DNA from: Phyllobacterium myrsinacearum
GTDB taxonomy: Bacteria; Pseudomonadota; Alphaproteobacteria; Rhizobiales; Rhizobiaceae
Direction: 5' to 3'
DNA length: 64,000 bases
Assembly: GCF_002980555.1 (NCBI RefSeq)
Contig: NZ_PVBT01000002.1
Location: forward strand, 620,001 to 684,000
Shown here: positions 31,437 to 39,955 of the stretch, piece after piece
Layout: every line of letters starts with the position of its first letter
How positions within the stretch are numbered: the stretch's first letter is position 1
Position numbers and translations under genes: made by a program
Notes under the pieces: generated by a model
The model's input: only the letters and a program-made list of their open reading frames with translations
Database searches by the model: none
What the model was told of the DNA's origin: nothing

Positions 31437-32613
31437 TTGAAACACGGCGTTTTCCCGTCGCCCATCTTGCCCGCGGACAGGACGGTTCGCGGGCTTGCGA
31501 TCGCCCAGACGATGGGTGCCGTCGCCGCCGGTGTGTATTTTTCCAGTTCTGCCTTGTTCTTTTCCAGAGCATCCGGTTTGGCGCCCCTCGAAATAGGCCT
31601 TGGCTTCACGCTTGCCGGGCTTGTCAGCTTGCTCGTGCCGTTGCCCTTCGGCATTCTTGCCGATCGCTGGAACGCGCGCAACATTGCGGCGTGGCTGACC
31701 GTTGGAGCCGGCATCAGCGACTGGATTTTCCTGCTGGTTAGCGGGTTCACGGCCTTTATCATAACCGCCTGCTGCTTTGCCGCATGTCTGCGTGGCGCCA
31801 TGACCGCGCACATGGCGATGATAGCGACCTTTATTGACGCCAGCCAGCGCACGCAAACGAGCGCGTATCTGCGTGCGCTTGGCAATTGCGGCCTATCGGC
31901 TGGCCTTTGCCCTTGGCGGGGCCATTTCCCTCGCGGCTGCCACCGCCTATCGGTTGCTGCCATCGGTAATGCCTAGGACTGCCTCCGCTCAAAGAGGCTC
32001 CTCGCTCACTGTGCTGAGGGACCGGCCCTACGTGGTTCTGACGCTGCTCAACACGGTCATTCTTCTCTATATTCCTCTGCTGAACATGGCTCTGCCCCTG
32101 TGGATTGCCCTGCACACCCATGCACCGCTTTGGATCGCTTCAGTCCTCTATGGCCTGAACACGGTCAGTGTCATGTTGATGCAGGTGGGGCTGGCACGCC
32201 GGGTCACCAATGCTTGCGAGGCGCGCAGGTCCATCTTTTTTGCCACGCTTCTGTTGTGTGCGGCCTGTTTCTTATTTGCGGCAATGGCCATGCCGTCGGC
32301 GGTATGGCTGACGGTGGTGCTCGCTCTGCTGGCAGCCTTGCTGCATGTGTTGGGTGAAATGATGCACATGGCCGGAGCCTGGGATCTGAGCTTCCGGCTG
32401 GCGCCGCCGGGACTGGAAGGCGAATATCAGGGTTTCTTCAACATCAGCTCTGCGGCCGCTGAAATGTTCGGCCCCATTCTGCTCACGGCTCTGCTCGTTG
32501 GTTGGGGTTGGCCGGGCTGGGTGCTTCTGGCCATTGCCTTTCCAGCAGCCGGTTTCGTCATCATGGTCTTATTCGGCAGGCAAGCATATCTACCACGCGA
32601 TCTTTCAGATTGA
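31437..32613 (+). pseudogene. MFS transporter, interrupted by a single-base frameshift
   Basis: Two overlapping frames together encode one 12-segment major facilitator transporter. The first half (31437 to about 31905) includes the typical GLGFTLAGLVSLLVPLPFGILADRWNARN loop; the second half (about 31905 to 32613) continues FALGGAISLAAATAYRLLPS to the end. Removing one base in GGCCTTTG near 31903-31906 joins them as ...NCGLSAG-FALGGAIS..., so a +1 insertion is the simplest cause. The start TTG 31437 has no good SD. Either a genuine broken gene or a sequence error. The gene is convergent with the sugar acid operon, which suggests it once served that pathway. Confidence 0.8.
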
Positions 32614-32627
32614 GGCGGGCAAGATTG

Positions 32628-33503
32628 TCACAACCGCACGGGCGGATCGAAACGCCCCTTCCCGGCCAGTTCGATCAGAAATGTCTTGCCGGCGTTGGGA
32701 TCGGATTTTTGCTCCGCTTCCGTCATGTCATGATAGGCGGTGGTGATCACCAGGGTTGCGGAGTCGGCGTCGATGAACGCCGGGCAGGATGGTTGCCGTG
32801 CCGGGGTTGCGATCGAATGGATCCTTTTGCCATCGGGCGAATAGACATCGATATGCGAGCGGCCCCAGCAGGCATTCCAAAGATTGCCGTCGCGGTCGAC
32901 GACGGATCCGTCGATACCGCCGGCGTCCTTGTGCTGGTAAAAGACCGCAGGTTCGCCCACGGGCAAACCGGTCTGCGGGTCCGTATCAACCCGCCAGATG
33001 ATGTTGCGGGTGGTATCGGCGAAATAGCTGATGCGCCCGTCCGGCGAGAAGCAGATCGAATTGGTGATCGAAATGCCGGTGAAAAGGGTGCGCAGCTGCC
33101 CTTCCCGGTACCAATAGATCGATCCTGCCCCCTTCTGCGATTTCTTGCCCATGGTGCCGATCCAGAAGGCGCCCGCCGGATGGACGCGGGCATCGTTTGA
33201 GCGGGTCACCGGATTATCCGCCTCGATGGGCTGGTGCATGACGGTGTGCCCGGTCTTGCGGTCGCGGATGAACAGGCCGGTTTCCGTCGCGATCAACTGG
33301 CGGTCCGCATCGATCACCGCGAGCGCGCTCGCCATCTGGCCGAGCGGGTGGATTGTCGCCGGACCACCGGCGCGCGGCTTCTCGAAAAGCCGGCCGGTGA
33401 CGATATCGAACCACCAGATCGTGCCTGTCAGCGGATCGTAGCCGGGGCCTTCGCCCAGTTCGCAGGGCACGTCGTAGAGGATGCTGATCTTCGGCTGATC
33501 CAT
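32628..33503 (-). CDS. SMP-30/gluconolactonase-family lactonase
   Basis: A 291-residue six-bladed beta-propeller enzyme of the SMP-30/GNL/LRE family, which opens sugar lactones to acids. Expected metal ligands are visible: Glu in CELGEGP, Asn in SNDARVHP, Asn in ITNSICFSPDG, and Asp in GGIDGSVVDRDGN. It ends the SDR-kinase-aldolase operon, 3 bases after the aldolase gene. It should hydrolyse the lactone made by the SDR dehydrogenase (galactonolactone or arabinonolactone). Confidence 0.9.
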   Translation of the reverse strand: MDQPKISILYDVPCELGEGPGYDPLTGTIWWFDIVTGRLFEKPRAGGPATIHPLGQMASALAVIDADRQLIATETGLFIRDRKTGHTVMHQPIEADNPVTRSNDARVHPAGAFWIGTMGKKSQKGAGSIYWYREGQLRTLFTGISITNSICFSPDGRISYFADTTRNIIWRVDTDPQTGLPVGEPAVFYQHKDAGGIDGSVVDRDGNLWNACWGRSHIDVYSPDGKRIHSIATPARQPSCPAFIDADSATLVITTAYHDMTEAEQKSDPNAGKTFLIELAGKGRFDPPVRL

Positions 33504-33505
33504 GG

Positions 33506-34150
33506 TCAGGCTCCGACGGGAAAGATGCGGTCATAGGCTTCGACCGTGGCCTTTGCCCGTTCGGCGACATCGGAAGACGATACGCCGATCTTGTACAGGC
33601 TTGAACCGAGGCCGAAGGTGCGAACCCCGATTTTGGCGTAGGCGGCAAAACTGTTCTCATCGACACCGCCCACAGCGCCAATGACCGTTCCCTTCGGCAG
33701 AATGGCACTGATCGCCTTGATGCCGTCCGGTCCAAGGACGCTTGCCGGGAAAAACTTGAGGCCCGAGGCGCCGGCCTTCAAGGCGGCCAGCGCTTCCGTC
33801 GGCGTGAATACGCCGGGCATGGTGACCATCCCGGCCCGGGCGGCAGCCGCCAGCACGGCTGCATCGACATTGGGGCTGATCATCAGGCGGCCGCCGGCCG
33901 CATCGAGCCGCGCAATGTCGGCGGGGTCAAGCACGGTCCCTGCCCCGATCAGGACGTGGGATGGCAGTGTCTTCGCCAGAAGCTCGATGGACTGGAATGG
34001 TTCGGGTGAATTCAGCGGGACCTCGATGACATCGATACCGGCTTTGACCAGTTCTTCGCCGATGGCCAGCACTTCATCCGGCTTGACGCCGCGCAGGATG
34101 GCGATGAGATCGCGCTTGAGTTTCGGCCAGGGAGCGGACGATTGGGACAT
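33506..34150 (-). CDS. dgoA: 2-dehydro-3-deoxy-6-phosphogalactonate aldolase
   Basis: A 214-residue class I aldolase that splits KDPGal into pyruvate and glyceraldehyde 3-phosphate. The catalytic pair is visible: Glu in GIDVIEVPLNSPEP and the Schiff-base Lys in GASGLKFFPAS. Length and the early LIAILRGVKPDEVLAIGEELV match the KDPG/KDPGal aldolase family; pairing with the kinase favours KDPGal. ATG 34150 has AGGAT upstream. The kinase stop is 5 bases before it. Confidence 0.9.
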   Translation of the reverse strand: MSQSSAPWPKLKRDLIAILRGVKPDEVLAIGEELVKAGIDVIEVPLNSPEPFQSIELLAKTLPSHVLIGAGTVLDPADIARLDAAGGRLMISPNVDAAVLAAAARAGMVTMPGVFTPTEALAALKAGASGLKFFPASVLGPDGIKAISAILPKGTVIGAVGGVDENSFAAYAKIGVRTFGLGSSLYKIGVSSSDVAERAKATVEAYDRIFPVGA

Positions 34151-34155
34151 GGAAA

Positions 34156-35085
34156 TTATCCTTTTTGGGCTGGCCAAAGCTGTGATGCGGCAACGAACAG
34201 GCCCTTGCGCACCGCTTCATCGGCGTCGACGATATCGAAGGTCAGGCCGCCAGCGGTCATGGCTTTGGCATAAAGCGCTGCCATCGTGCCCGACGCGACG
34301 AGCGTGACGGTGGCCGAGATGCCGAACTTTTCCCTGGCCCCGGCAATTTCCGTTCCGATGAGCAGACCGGACAGGCGCGACGCAGCACCCTCCGGCGGCA
34401 GATTGTCCAGCAGCATCGCCGCGCGGATGCCAAAAAGTTCACCCAGCATGCGCCGGTTGCCGCCAAGCATCAGTTCAAGCCCCGCGGTGAATTGGGGGTG
34501 GTCCGGTGTCACCGTTTCCGCGGCGTTGCCGATGGAATGCCGCAGGATTGAATGCCCGGCCAGAAGCGCATAAAGCTCGCCGGTCAGGAAGGTGGAAAAT
34601 GAGGTTGCTTTGCCCTCGTCCAGCTCGACCCACTTGGAATGCGTGCCGGGCATCGCCACGAGGCCGCTGCGCAGATTGCGCGCCAGCGTGGCACCCAGCA
34701 GCTGGGTTTCCTCCCCGCGCATCACATTGGGCGCGCTGCCCGACTGCGACAGGCCGGGAATGATGCGCACATCGCGCGCGATGCCCGCAATCTTCACCGC
34801 CCCCGAGAGAATGGCGGTCAGATCCGCCGGAACCGGGACGTAATTGGCCTCAACCCAACCCTGGCGCGAACCGGCCATGCCGCAGATGATGACCGGCAAA
34901 TCCGCCGGTGCGCGCAGGCTGGCAAGATGATCCTCAAGCGTTTCGGCGAAACCGCGCGCGCGGGAGGTGTCCAGACCATCGTCCGAACGCCGCTCGGCGA
35001 CGACATGGCCCTGATGGTCGAGAAGCCATAGGCGGAAGCGGCTCGTTCCCCAGTCGGCAACGGCGTAAGTTGCAGCGGTGGTCAC
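34156..35085 (-). CDS. dgoK: 2-dehydro-3-deoxygalactonokinase
   Basis: A 309-residue sugar acid kinase of the DgoK family, phosphorylating 2-keto-3-deoxygalactonate. It has YAVADWGTSRFRLWLLD, VIICGMAGSRQGWVEANYVP, VMRGEETQLLGA, MPGTHSKWVEL and FSTFLTGELYALL. The start is GTG 35085 with GGAGG upstream, overlapping the stop of the SDR gene (GTGA). A longer frame begins inside the SDR gene and is rejected. It comes directly before the aldolase. Confidence 0.93.
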   Translation of the reverse strand: MTTAATYAVADWGTSRFRLWLLDHQGHVVAERRSDDGLDTSRARGFAETLEDHLASLRAPADLPVIICGMAGSRQGWVEANYVPVPADLTAILSGAVKIAGIARDVRIIPGLSQSGSAPNVMRGEETQLLGATLARNLRSGLVAMPGTHSKWVELDEGKATSFSTFLTGELYALLAGHSILRHSIGNAAETVTPDHPQFTAGLELMLGGNRRMLGELFGIRAAMLLDNLPPEGAASRLSGLLIGTEIAGAREKFGISATVTLVASGTMAALYAKAMTAGGLTFDIVDADEAVRKGLFVAASQLWPAQKG

Positions 35086-35849
35086 AGATAGCCTCCATCG
35101 ACAATCAATGTCTGGGCGGTGAGCATGCGGGCCGCATCGGATGCAAGGAACAGGCAGGGGCCGACCATGTCGCCAGGCTGGATCTCTTCCTTGAGAACCT
35201 GTTTGGCGATGTGGGATTTCAGGCCGTCTTCCGTCACCCAGAGGTCGCGTTGGCGTTCGGTGATGACCCATCCCGGCGCAATGGCATTGACGCGGATGTT
35301 TTCTGGCCCGAGGCGCCCGGCAAGGCCCTTGGTCAGGCCGATTATTCCAGCCTTTGCAGCGGTATAGGACGGAAAGTTACCCTGATTGATCATGAAGGAT
35401 GTCGAGGTGAAATTGACAATGGAGCCGCCGCCCGCCTGCCGCATGCCCGGCGCAACCGCCTGCGCGGCAAAGAACTGCGGACGCAGATTGATCGACTGGT
35501 TCTTGTCCCAGTACTCGGCGGTCACCTCATCGATGTCGTGCCGGTCATCCCAGGCAGCATTGTTGACAAGCACCGTCACCGGGCCATGGGCCCCGGTGGC
35601 CTTACCGACCGAGGCACGCAGCGCCTCGATATCGCGCAGGTCCGTGTTGAGATAGAGCGGCCGGTTGCCATATTCGCGGCCGAGCCGCTCTGCCAGCGCC
35701 TGCGAAGCCTCATCGGCAATGTCGATGAAGGCAACGCGCGAACCCTGGCGCACGAACCCTTCCGTCAAGGCAGCGCCAATTCCCGACCCTCCCCCGGTGA
35801 TCAGAACAGAACGATCTTTCAGGTCGGGGAAAATCGCCGAGGGCATCAT
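35082..35849 (-). CDS. SDR sugar dehydrogenase (probable galactose/arabinose 1-dehydrogenase)
   Basis: A 255-residue short-chain dehydrogenase with TGGGSGIGAALTEGF, NNAAWDDR, catalytic Ser in NFTSTSFMINQG, YTAAK and the ending LIVDGGYL. In this operon the logical role is oxidation of a sugar such as D-galactose or L-arabinose to its lactone, the first step of the De Ley-Doudoroff route. ATG 35849 or 35846 are equally likely starts. The gene is first in a four-gene operon and is divergent from the IclR regulator. Confidence 0.8.
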   Translation of the reverse strand: MMPSAIFPDLKDRSVLITGGGSGIGAALTEGFVRQGSRVAFIDIADEASQALAERLGREYGNRPLYLNTDLRDIEALRASVGKATGAHGPVTVLVNNAAWDDRHDIDEVTAEYWDKNQSINLRPQFFAAQAVAPGMRQAGGGSIVNFTSTSFMINQGNFPSYTAAKAGIIGLTKGLAGRLGPENIRVNAIAPGWVITERQRDLWVTEDGLKSHIAKQVLKEEIQPGDMVGPCLFLASDAARMLTAQTLIVDGGYL

Positions 35850-35868
35850 GGAAGAATCTCGCTGCAAT

Positions 35869-35919
35869 GTTCCATTATACGGAACTTGATTTGACTATAT
35901 AGAATAGTCATCCTATGGT
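35869..35919. promoter_or_regulatory. IclR-type operator and divergent promoters
   Basis: GTTCCATTATACGGAAC at 35869-35885 has 5-base arms GTTCC/GGAAC and the length and look of IclR-family operators. On the plus strand TTGACT at 35891-35896 and TATGGT at 35914-35919 (17-base spacing) form the regulator's promoter. A second inverted repeat, GACTAT-N5-ATAGTC at 35893-35909, overlaps it. Binding here would control both the sugar acid operon and the regulator. Confidence 0.65.
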
Positions 35920-35948
35920 GCCGAAAGTCAAGAGGTGGTTGTGATTGA

Positions 35949-36731
35949 ATGGGCAAGACGCGGGAAAATTCAACGGGGACGCTGGGAAAGGCACTTGAGG
36001 TTGTGCAAATCATCGCCTCATCGCCCGTGCCGCTTCGCTTCACCGATGTGCTCAAACTGTCCGACCAGCCGCGCGGTACGCTGCATCGGCAAATATCCAA
36101 TCTGGTCGAGGAAGGGCTTCTTGAGCTGAACCGGGATCATTCCTACGGCCTTGGTCTTCGCCTGCTCGAATTCGCTTCCAGGGCCTGGGCGGGCAATGAG
36201 TTTCGCACGATTGCCGAACCCCATCTGCAGAGACTGCATGAACAGACCGGTGAAACGGTTCATTTGGGCGTGTTGCGCGGAATCGAAGTGATTTATCTCG
36301 ACAAGGTCGAAAGCCGCCAGAGCGTGCGCATGTATTCGCAGATCGGCAATACCGCCCCGGTCTATTGCACCGGCGTCGGCAAGGCTGCCCTGTCCGCCCT
36401 GCCCGACGACGAGCTTCAGGCCCGCATTGCGCAGATCGAGTTCCGGCGGTTTACGCCGCGCACGCTGGCCGATGCCGGGGCGTTGCAACAGGAAATCGCG
36501 CAAATCCGGGCGGAGGGCAATGCCTATGACCGCGAAGAACACGAGACGGATATTTGCTGCGTTGCCGCGCCGATCCATTCCCATAACCGGCATTTTGTTG
36601 CGGGCATTTCCGTCACCGGCCCCGCCTACCGCATAACACCGGACATCTTGCGGTCCTGGGCCGGCATTACCCGCGCCGCGGCTGCCGCCATCATGGCAAA
36701 TATGGCAACGCAACTTTCACCGCGCGCATGA
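35949..36731 (+). CDS. IclR-family transcriptional regulator
   Basis: A 260-residue IclR-type regulator: winged helix near the start (LRFTDVLKLSDQPRGTLHRQISNLVEEGLLEL) and the C-terminal ligand domain (EQTGETVHLGVLRGIEVIYLDKVESRQSVRM, PVYCTGVGKAALSAL, AAPIHSHNRHFVAGISVTGP). It is divergent from the sugar acid operon, with an IclR-like operator between. The ligand is probably a keto-deoxy sugar acid or the sugar itself. Confidence 0.93.
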   Translation: MGKTRENSTGTLGKALEVVQIIASSPVPLRFTDVLKLSDQPRGTLHRQISNLVEEGLLELNRDHSYGLGLRLLEFASRAWAGNEFRTIAEPHLQRLHEQTGETVHLGVLRGIEVIYLDKVESRQSVRMYSQIGNTAPVYCTGVGKAALSALPDDELQARIAQIEFRRFTPRTLADAGALQQEIAQIRAEGNAYDREEHETDICCVAAPIHSHNRHFVAGISVTGPAYRITPDILRSWAGITRAAAAAIMANMATQLSPRA

Positions 36732-36745
36732 GCACTCGTGTGTAT

Positions 36746-37735
36746 TCAAATGCCGGCTGCGCCATTTGACGCCCCGCGGGCGAACCGGTCCGTTGCGGCG
36801 ATAATGGCGTCCGTCATGCCGGGACTGGTTGGGGAATGACCCGCATTGGGCACGATGACAAGCGCGCCATCCGGCCAGGCCTTCGATAGCTCCCACGCGG
36901 TGACGAGCGGCGCCTCAAGGTCGAAACGGCCCTGAATCATGGTGCCAGGAATTCCCTGCAACAGGCTGGCTTTGTTCAATAAAATACGGTCTTCGAGCCA
37001 GGCATTGTGATGGAAGTAATGGGTGATGATACGGGCGCGCGCCAGGATATAGCGGTCATCCGACCATTTCGGTGACAATTTTGCGGCGGGATCAACCAGG
37101 ATAGACGCGGACTCCCACGCATGCCAGTCGCGCGCCGCCTGCAACCGGATGGCGGGATCCGCGTCGTTCAGCAGGCGATAATAGGCAGCGACAAGATCGG
37201 CATCGGGCTCATCGGTGTCCAGCCCGGCACCGCGCCGGAAACGGGCCCATTGCTCGGGAAACAACGGAGCGATGCCGCGATAGAGCCAGTCGATCTCCGA
37301 TCGCCGCGTCGTGGTCACCCCTGCCACCACCAAAGCCAGGACACGCTCCGGATGCGCCTCGGCATAGGCAAGCCCGAGCGTACAGCCCCATGATATGCCG
37401 AACAGGAGCCAATGCCCGATATCAAGATGCGCGCGCAAACATTCGATATCCCTCAACAAATATTCCGTCGTGTTCACGGACATATCGGCCTGGGGATCGC
37501 TGGCATGCGGTATGCTGCGTCCGCAGCCCCGCTGATCGAACAGGATGATGCGGTAGCGCCCAGGATCGAAGAAACGCCGCGCGTTTGCGGATGAGCCTGA
37601 ACCCGGCCCGCCATGCAGCACGAGGGCCGGAACTCCCAGTGGATTGCCGCAGGCTTCCCAATGGATTTCGTTGCCGTCGCCAACGGCGAGCATGCCGTGG
37701 TCGTAAGGTTCAATCTCCGGATAGGGGCTGTTCAT
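36746..37735 (-). CDS. pip: Proline iminopeptidase (alpha/beta hydrolase)
   Basis: A 329-residue cytoplasmic aminopeptidase that removes N-terminal proline. Marks: HGGPGSGSS for the oxyanion hole, LFDQRGCGRSIPH, the nucleophile Ser115 in GISWGCTL, QGRFDLEAPL with the catalytic Asp, and NAGHSP with the His. I chose ATG 37735 because the sequence from there (YPEIEPYDHGMLAVGDGNEIHW) matches the family N-terminus. It stands alone, facing the IclR gene. It fits use of imported peptides. Confidence 0.92.
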   Translation of the reverse strand: MNSPYPEIEPYDHGMLAVGDGNEIHWEACGNPLGVPALVLHGGPGSGSSANARRFFDPGRYRIILFDQRGCGRSIPHASDPQADMSVNTTEYLLRDIECLRAHLDIGHWLLFGISWGCTLGLAYAEAHPERVLALVVAGVTTTRRSEIDWLYRGIAPLFPEQWARFRRGAGLDTDEPDADLVAAYYRLLNDADPAIRLQAARDWHAWESASILVDPAAKLSPKWSDDRYILARARIITHYFHHNAWLEDRILLNKASLLQGIPGTMIQGRFDLEAPLVTAWELSKAWPDGALVIVPNAGHSPTSPGMTDAIIAATDRFARGASNGAAGI

Positions 37736-37822
37736 TGTCGTGCCTGCATGTGGCGAATCTGCGCTCGCCGGGGAAGGACAGCTCATTGTCCTTTCCCTGT
37801 TACATCAAGATGACAGCTTTCT

Positions 37823-38449
37823 CTAGTTGATGACGGTGAAATCAGCCGGACGCGAGGCGGAGAGCACGAGGTCGGCATTGGGAATGTCATTCGACAGGGC
37901 ACGCTGTTGCGCCGAGCCGACATTGTAGCCAAAGCCAAGCCAGCGCTGCACCAGACGGTTTTCCATTTCGACACGGTCCACCTGCAGGAATACCGTGAGA
38001 TCGAAAAGCGGCGCCAGCCGGTCCCAGGGCGATTGATCCAGAAGGAGATAATTCCCCTCGACCAGCAGAATCCGCTGATCGCCGCTGACGACGGCAGCGC
38101 CCGCCCGCGCAAGATCAAGCTTGCGGTCAAAGAGGGGAATGACGACATTGTCTTCCCCTGCCCTGAGGCGTTTCAACAGCACTTCCAGGCCGGCACAATC
38201 GAATGTCGGCGGTGATCCCTTGCGCTTGCGCTGGTCGCGCGCATCGAGAATGGCATTGTCGAGATGGAATCCGTCCATGGGAACCACGACGGCCGCATTG
38301 GCTTCGCGCGCGTTGATTGCCGTGGAAAGAGCGGCGGAAACCGTGGATTTGCCGGCCCCGGGAGGGCCGGCAATGGCAACGATCAAACGTTTGGTTTCGG
38401 CGGCGCGGGCCAGAATGGCCGTCACCAGGTCATCGATCGCTATAATCAT
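37823..38449 (-). CDS. frcK: P-loop kinase of the fructose-transport cluster (FrcK-like)
   Basis: A 208-residue nucleoside/pantothenate-kinase-like P-loop protein with Walker A GPPGAGKST, VVPMDGFHLDNAILDARDQRKRKGSPPTFD and ILLVEGNYLLLDQSPW. It is the type of protein encoded at the end of frcBCAK clusters; its sugar substrate is not firmly known. ATG 38449 fits family length. It is the last gene of the frcB-C-A-isomerase-K series on the minus strand, 20 bases after the isomerase gene. Confidence 0.8.
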   Translation of the reverse strand: MIIAIDDLVTAILARAAETKRLIVAIAGPPGAGKSTVSAALSTAINAREANAAVVVPMDGFHLDNAILDARDQRKRKGSPPTFDCAGLEVLLKRLRAGEDNVVIPLFDRKLDLARAGAAVVSGDQRILLVEGNYLLLDQSPWDRLAPLFDLTVFLQVDRVEMENRLVQRWLGFGYNVGSAQQRALSNDIPNADLVLSASRPADFTVIN

Positions 38450-38469
38450 TGTGCTGTCCGCGGGATGGC

Positions 38470-39159
38470 TCAGGCAAGCCATTTGTCATAATCGGAAACC
38501 AGAAGATGCACCGGTGCCTCGTCTTCTTCAATGGAAGAGAAGCGGCCGATGGGCTCGCGGAAGATATTGTCGGTCAGGTCGTCATTGACCGTGGAAACCT
38601 CGCCGATCAGGACGTCGCCGCCCTCGCCCCAGAATGCATGCCAGTTTCCGGGCAGCAGCGTGACGCTTTCGCCCGGCTGCAGCTTCAGGAGGCCCCCGGC
38701 TTTCAGCCTGACGATACGGCCATCGGTTGCCACGTCCACATCGGTCTTCTCGTCGACGCTGCCATCGGCATTCGAATTGAACAGCTCGAGCACGAGCGTG
38801 CCGCCGCCGCGGTTGATGATGTCCTCGGCCTTGACGATATGACGGTGCATCGGCGAGAGCTGCTTCTCGCGCGAGATCATGATCTTTTCCGCATAGAGCA
38901 TGCCGCCGCCCTTTTTCAGGTCCGCCTGATTGCCGTTGCGGGTGGTGAAGAGGAACAGGCCGAGTTCATCGAATTTGCCCTGCCCATAGTCGGTGATATC
39001 CCAGCCGAGCCTGGCATCAAGAATGGCCCTGGAATCGCTTGACGTGCGGGCCTTCAGCTCTTCCGGCGACCAGTAGGCGAAAGGCGGCATGACATAGCCG
39101 AAGGAGCGGATGAACTTGTCGCTTTCACGGATGATCGCGTTGACTTCTGAACGTTTCAT
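38470..39159 (-). CDS. D-lyxose/D-mannose ketol-isomerase
   Basis: A 229-residue cupin-fold isomerase of the D-lyxose isomerase family, interconverting aldose and ketose (lyxose with xylulose, mannose with fructose). It has GKFDELGLFLFTTRNG, the metal-binding LSPMHRHIVKAEDIINRGGG and GNWHAFWGEGG, giving His, His, Glu and His ligands. It is inserted between frcA and frcK, as part of the operon, and would turn an imported aldose into fructose or a pentulose. Confidence 0.85.
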   Translation of the reverse strand: MKRSEVNAIIRESDKFIRSFGYVMPPFAYWSPEELKARTSSDSRAILDARLGWDITDYGQGKFDELGLFLFTTRNGNQADLKKGGGMLYAEKIMISREKQLSPMHRHIVKAEDIINRGGGTLVLELFNSNADGSVDEKTDVDVATDGRIVRLKAGGLLKLQPGESVTLLPGNWHAFWGEGGDVLIGEVSTVNDDLTDNIFREPIGRFSSIEEDEAPVHLLVSDYDKWLA

Positions 39160-39175
39160 TTTTCAATTCTGCCCT

Positions 39176-39955
39176 TCATGCAGCAAGACTGGCGGGTGGT
39201 TCCTTGGCGCCGGTCATGAATGCCACGGCATCCGACATGCTGTATTCCTTCGGGTCGATGACACAAAGGCGTTTGCCAAGCCGGTGAATGTGGATGCGGT
39301 CCGCCACTTCGAAAACATGTGGCATATTGTGCGAGATCAGCACAATCGGCAATCCGCGCTTTTTCACATCCTGGATGAGTTCGAGAACGCGGCGTGACTC
39401 CTTGACGCCAAGCGCCGCCGTCGGCTCGTCCATGATGACGACCTTGGAGCCGAAGGCCGCCGCACGCGCCACGGCAACACCCTGCCGCTGGCCGCCCGAC
39501 AGGGTCTCGACGGCCTGGCTGATGTTCTGAATGGTCATCAGGCCAAGTTCGGTCAGCTTGTCGCGGGCCTGCTTTTCCATCGTCTTGCGGTCGAGCATGC
39601 GCAGCCAGCTGCCCAGAATGCCCGGCTTGCGGATTTCGCGGCCGAGAAACATGTTGTCGGCGATGGAGAGTGCCGGCGACAGGGCAAGGTTCTGATAGAC
39701 GGTTTCGATCCCGGCATCGCGCGCTTCCATGGGAGAGCGGAAATGGATCGGCTTGCCGTCCAGCGTGATTTCGCCTTCATCGGGATGAACCGCGCCGGAT
39801 ATCGCCTTGATCAGCGAGGATTTTCCCGCGCCGTTGTCGCCGATGACGGCGAGGACTTCGCCGGCATAAAGATCGAAATCCGCATGATCGAGCGCGGTGA
39901 CGCGGCCATACCGCTTGACCAGACCGCGGGCGGTGAGAATGGGTTGCTGTGTCAT
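39176..39955 (-). CDS. frcA: Fructose-type ABC transporter, ATP-binding protein FrcA
   Basis: A 259-residue single-domain ABC ATPase of the CUT2 class. Walker A is GDNGAGKSS, the signature LSGGQRQGVAVARAAAFGS, Walker B VVIMDEPTAALGV, and the H-loop LISHNMPHVFEVADR. Most CUT2 ATPases have two fused domains; the short form is characteristic of FrcA. ATG 39955 overlaps the permease stop by one base. Confidence 0.93.
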   Translation of the reverse strand: MTQQPILTARGLVKRYGRVTALDHADFDLYAGEVLAVIGDNGAGKSSLIKAISGAVHPDEGEITLDGKPIHFRSPMEARDAGIETVYQNLALSPALSIADNMFLGREIRKPGILGSWLRMLDRKTMEKQARDKLTELGLMTIQNISQAVETLSGGQRQGVAVARAAAFGSKVVIMDEPTAALGVKESRRVLELIQDVKKRGLPIVLISHNMPHVFEVADRIHIHRLGKRLCVIDPKEYSMSDAVAFMTGAKEPPASLAA

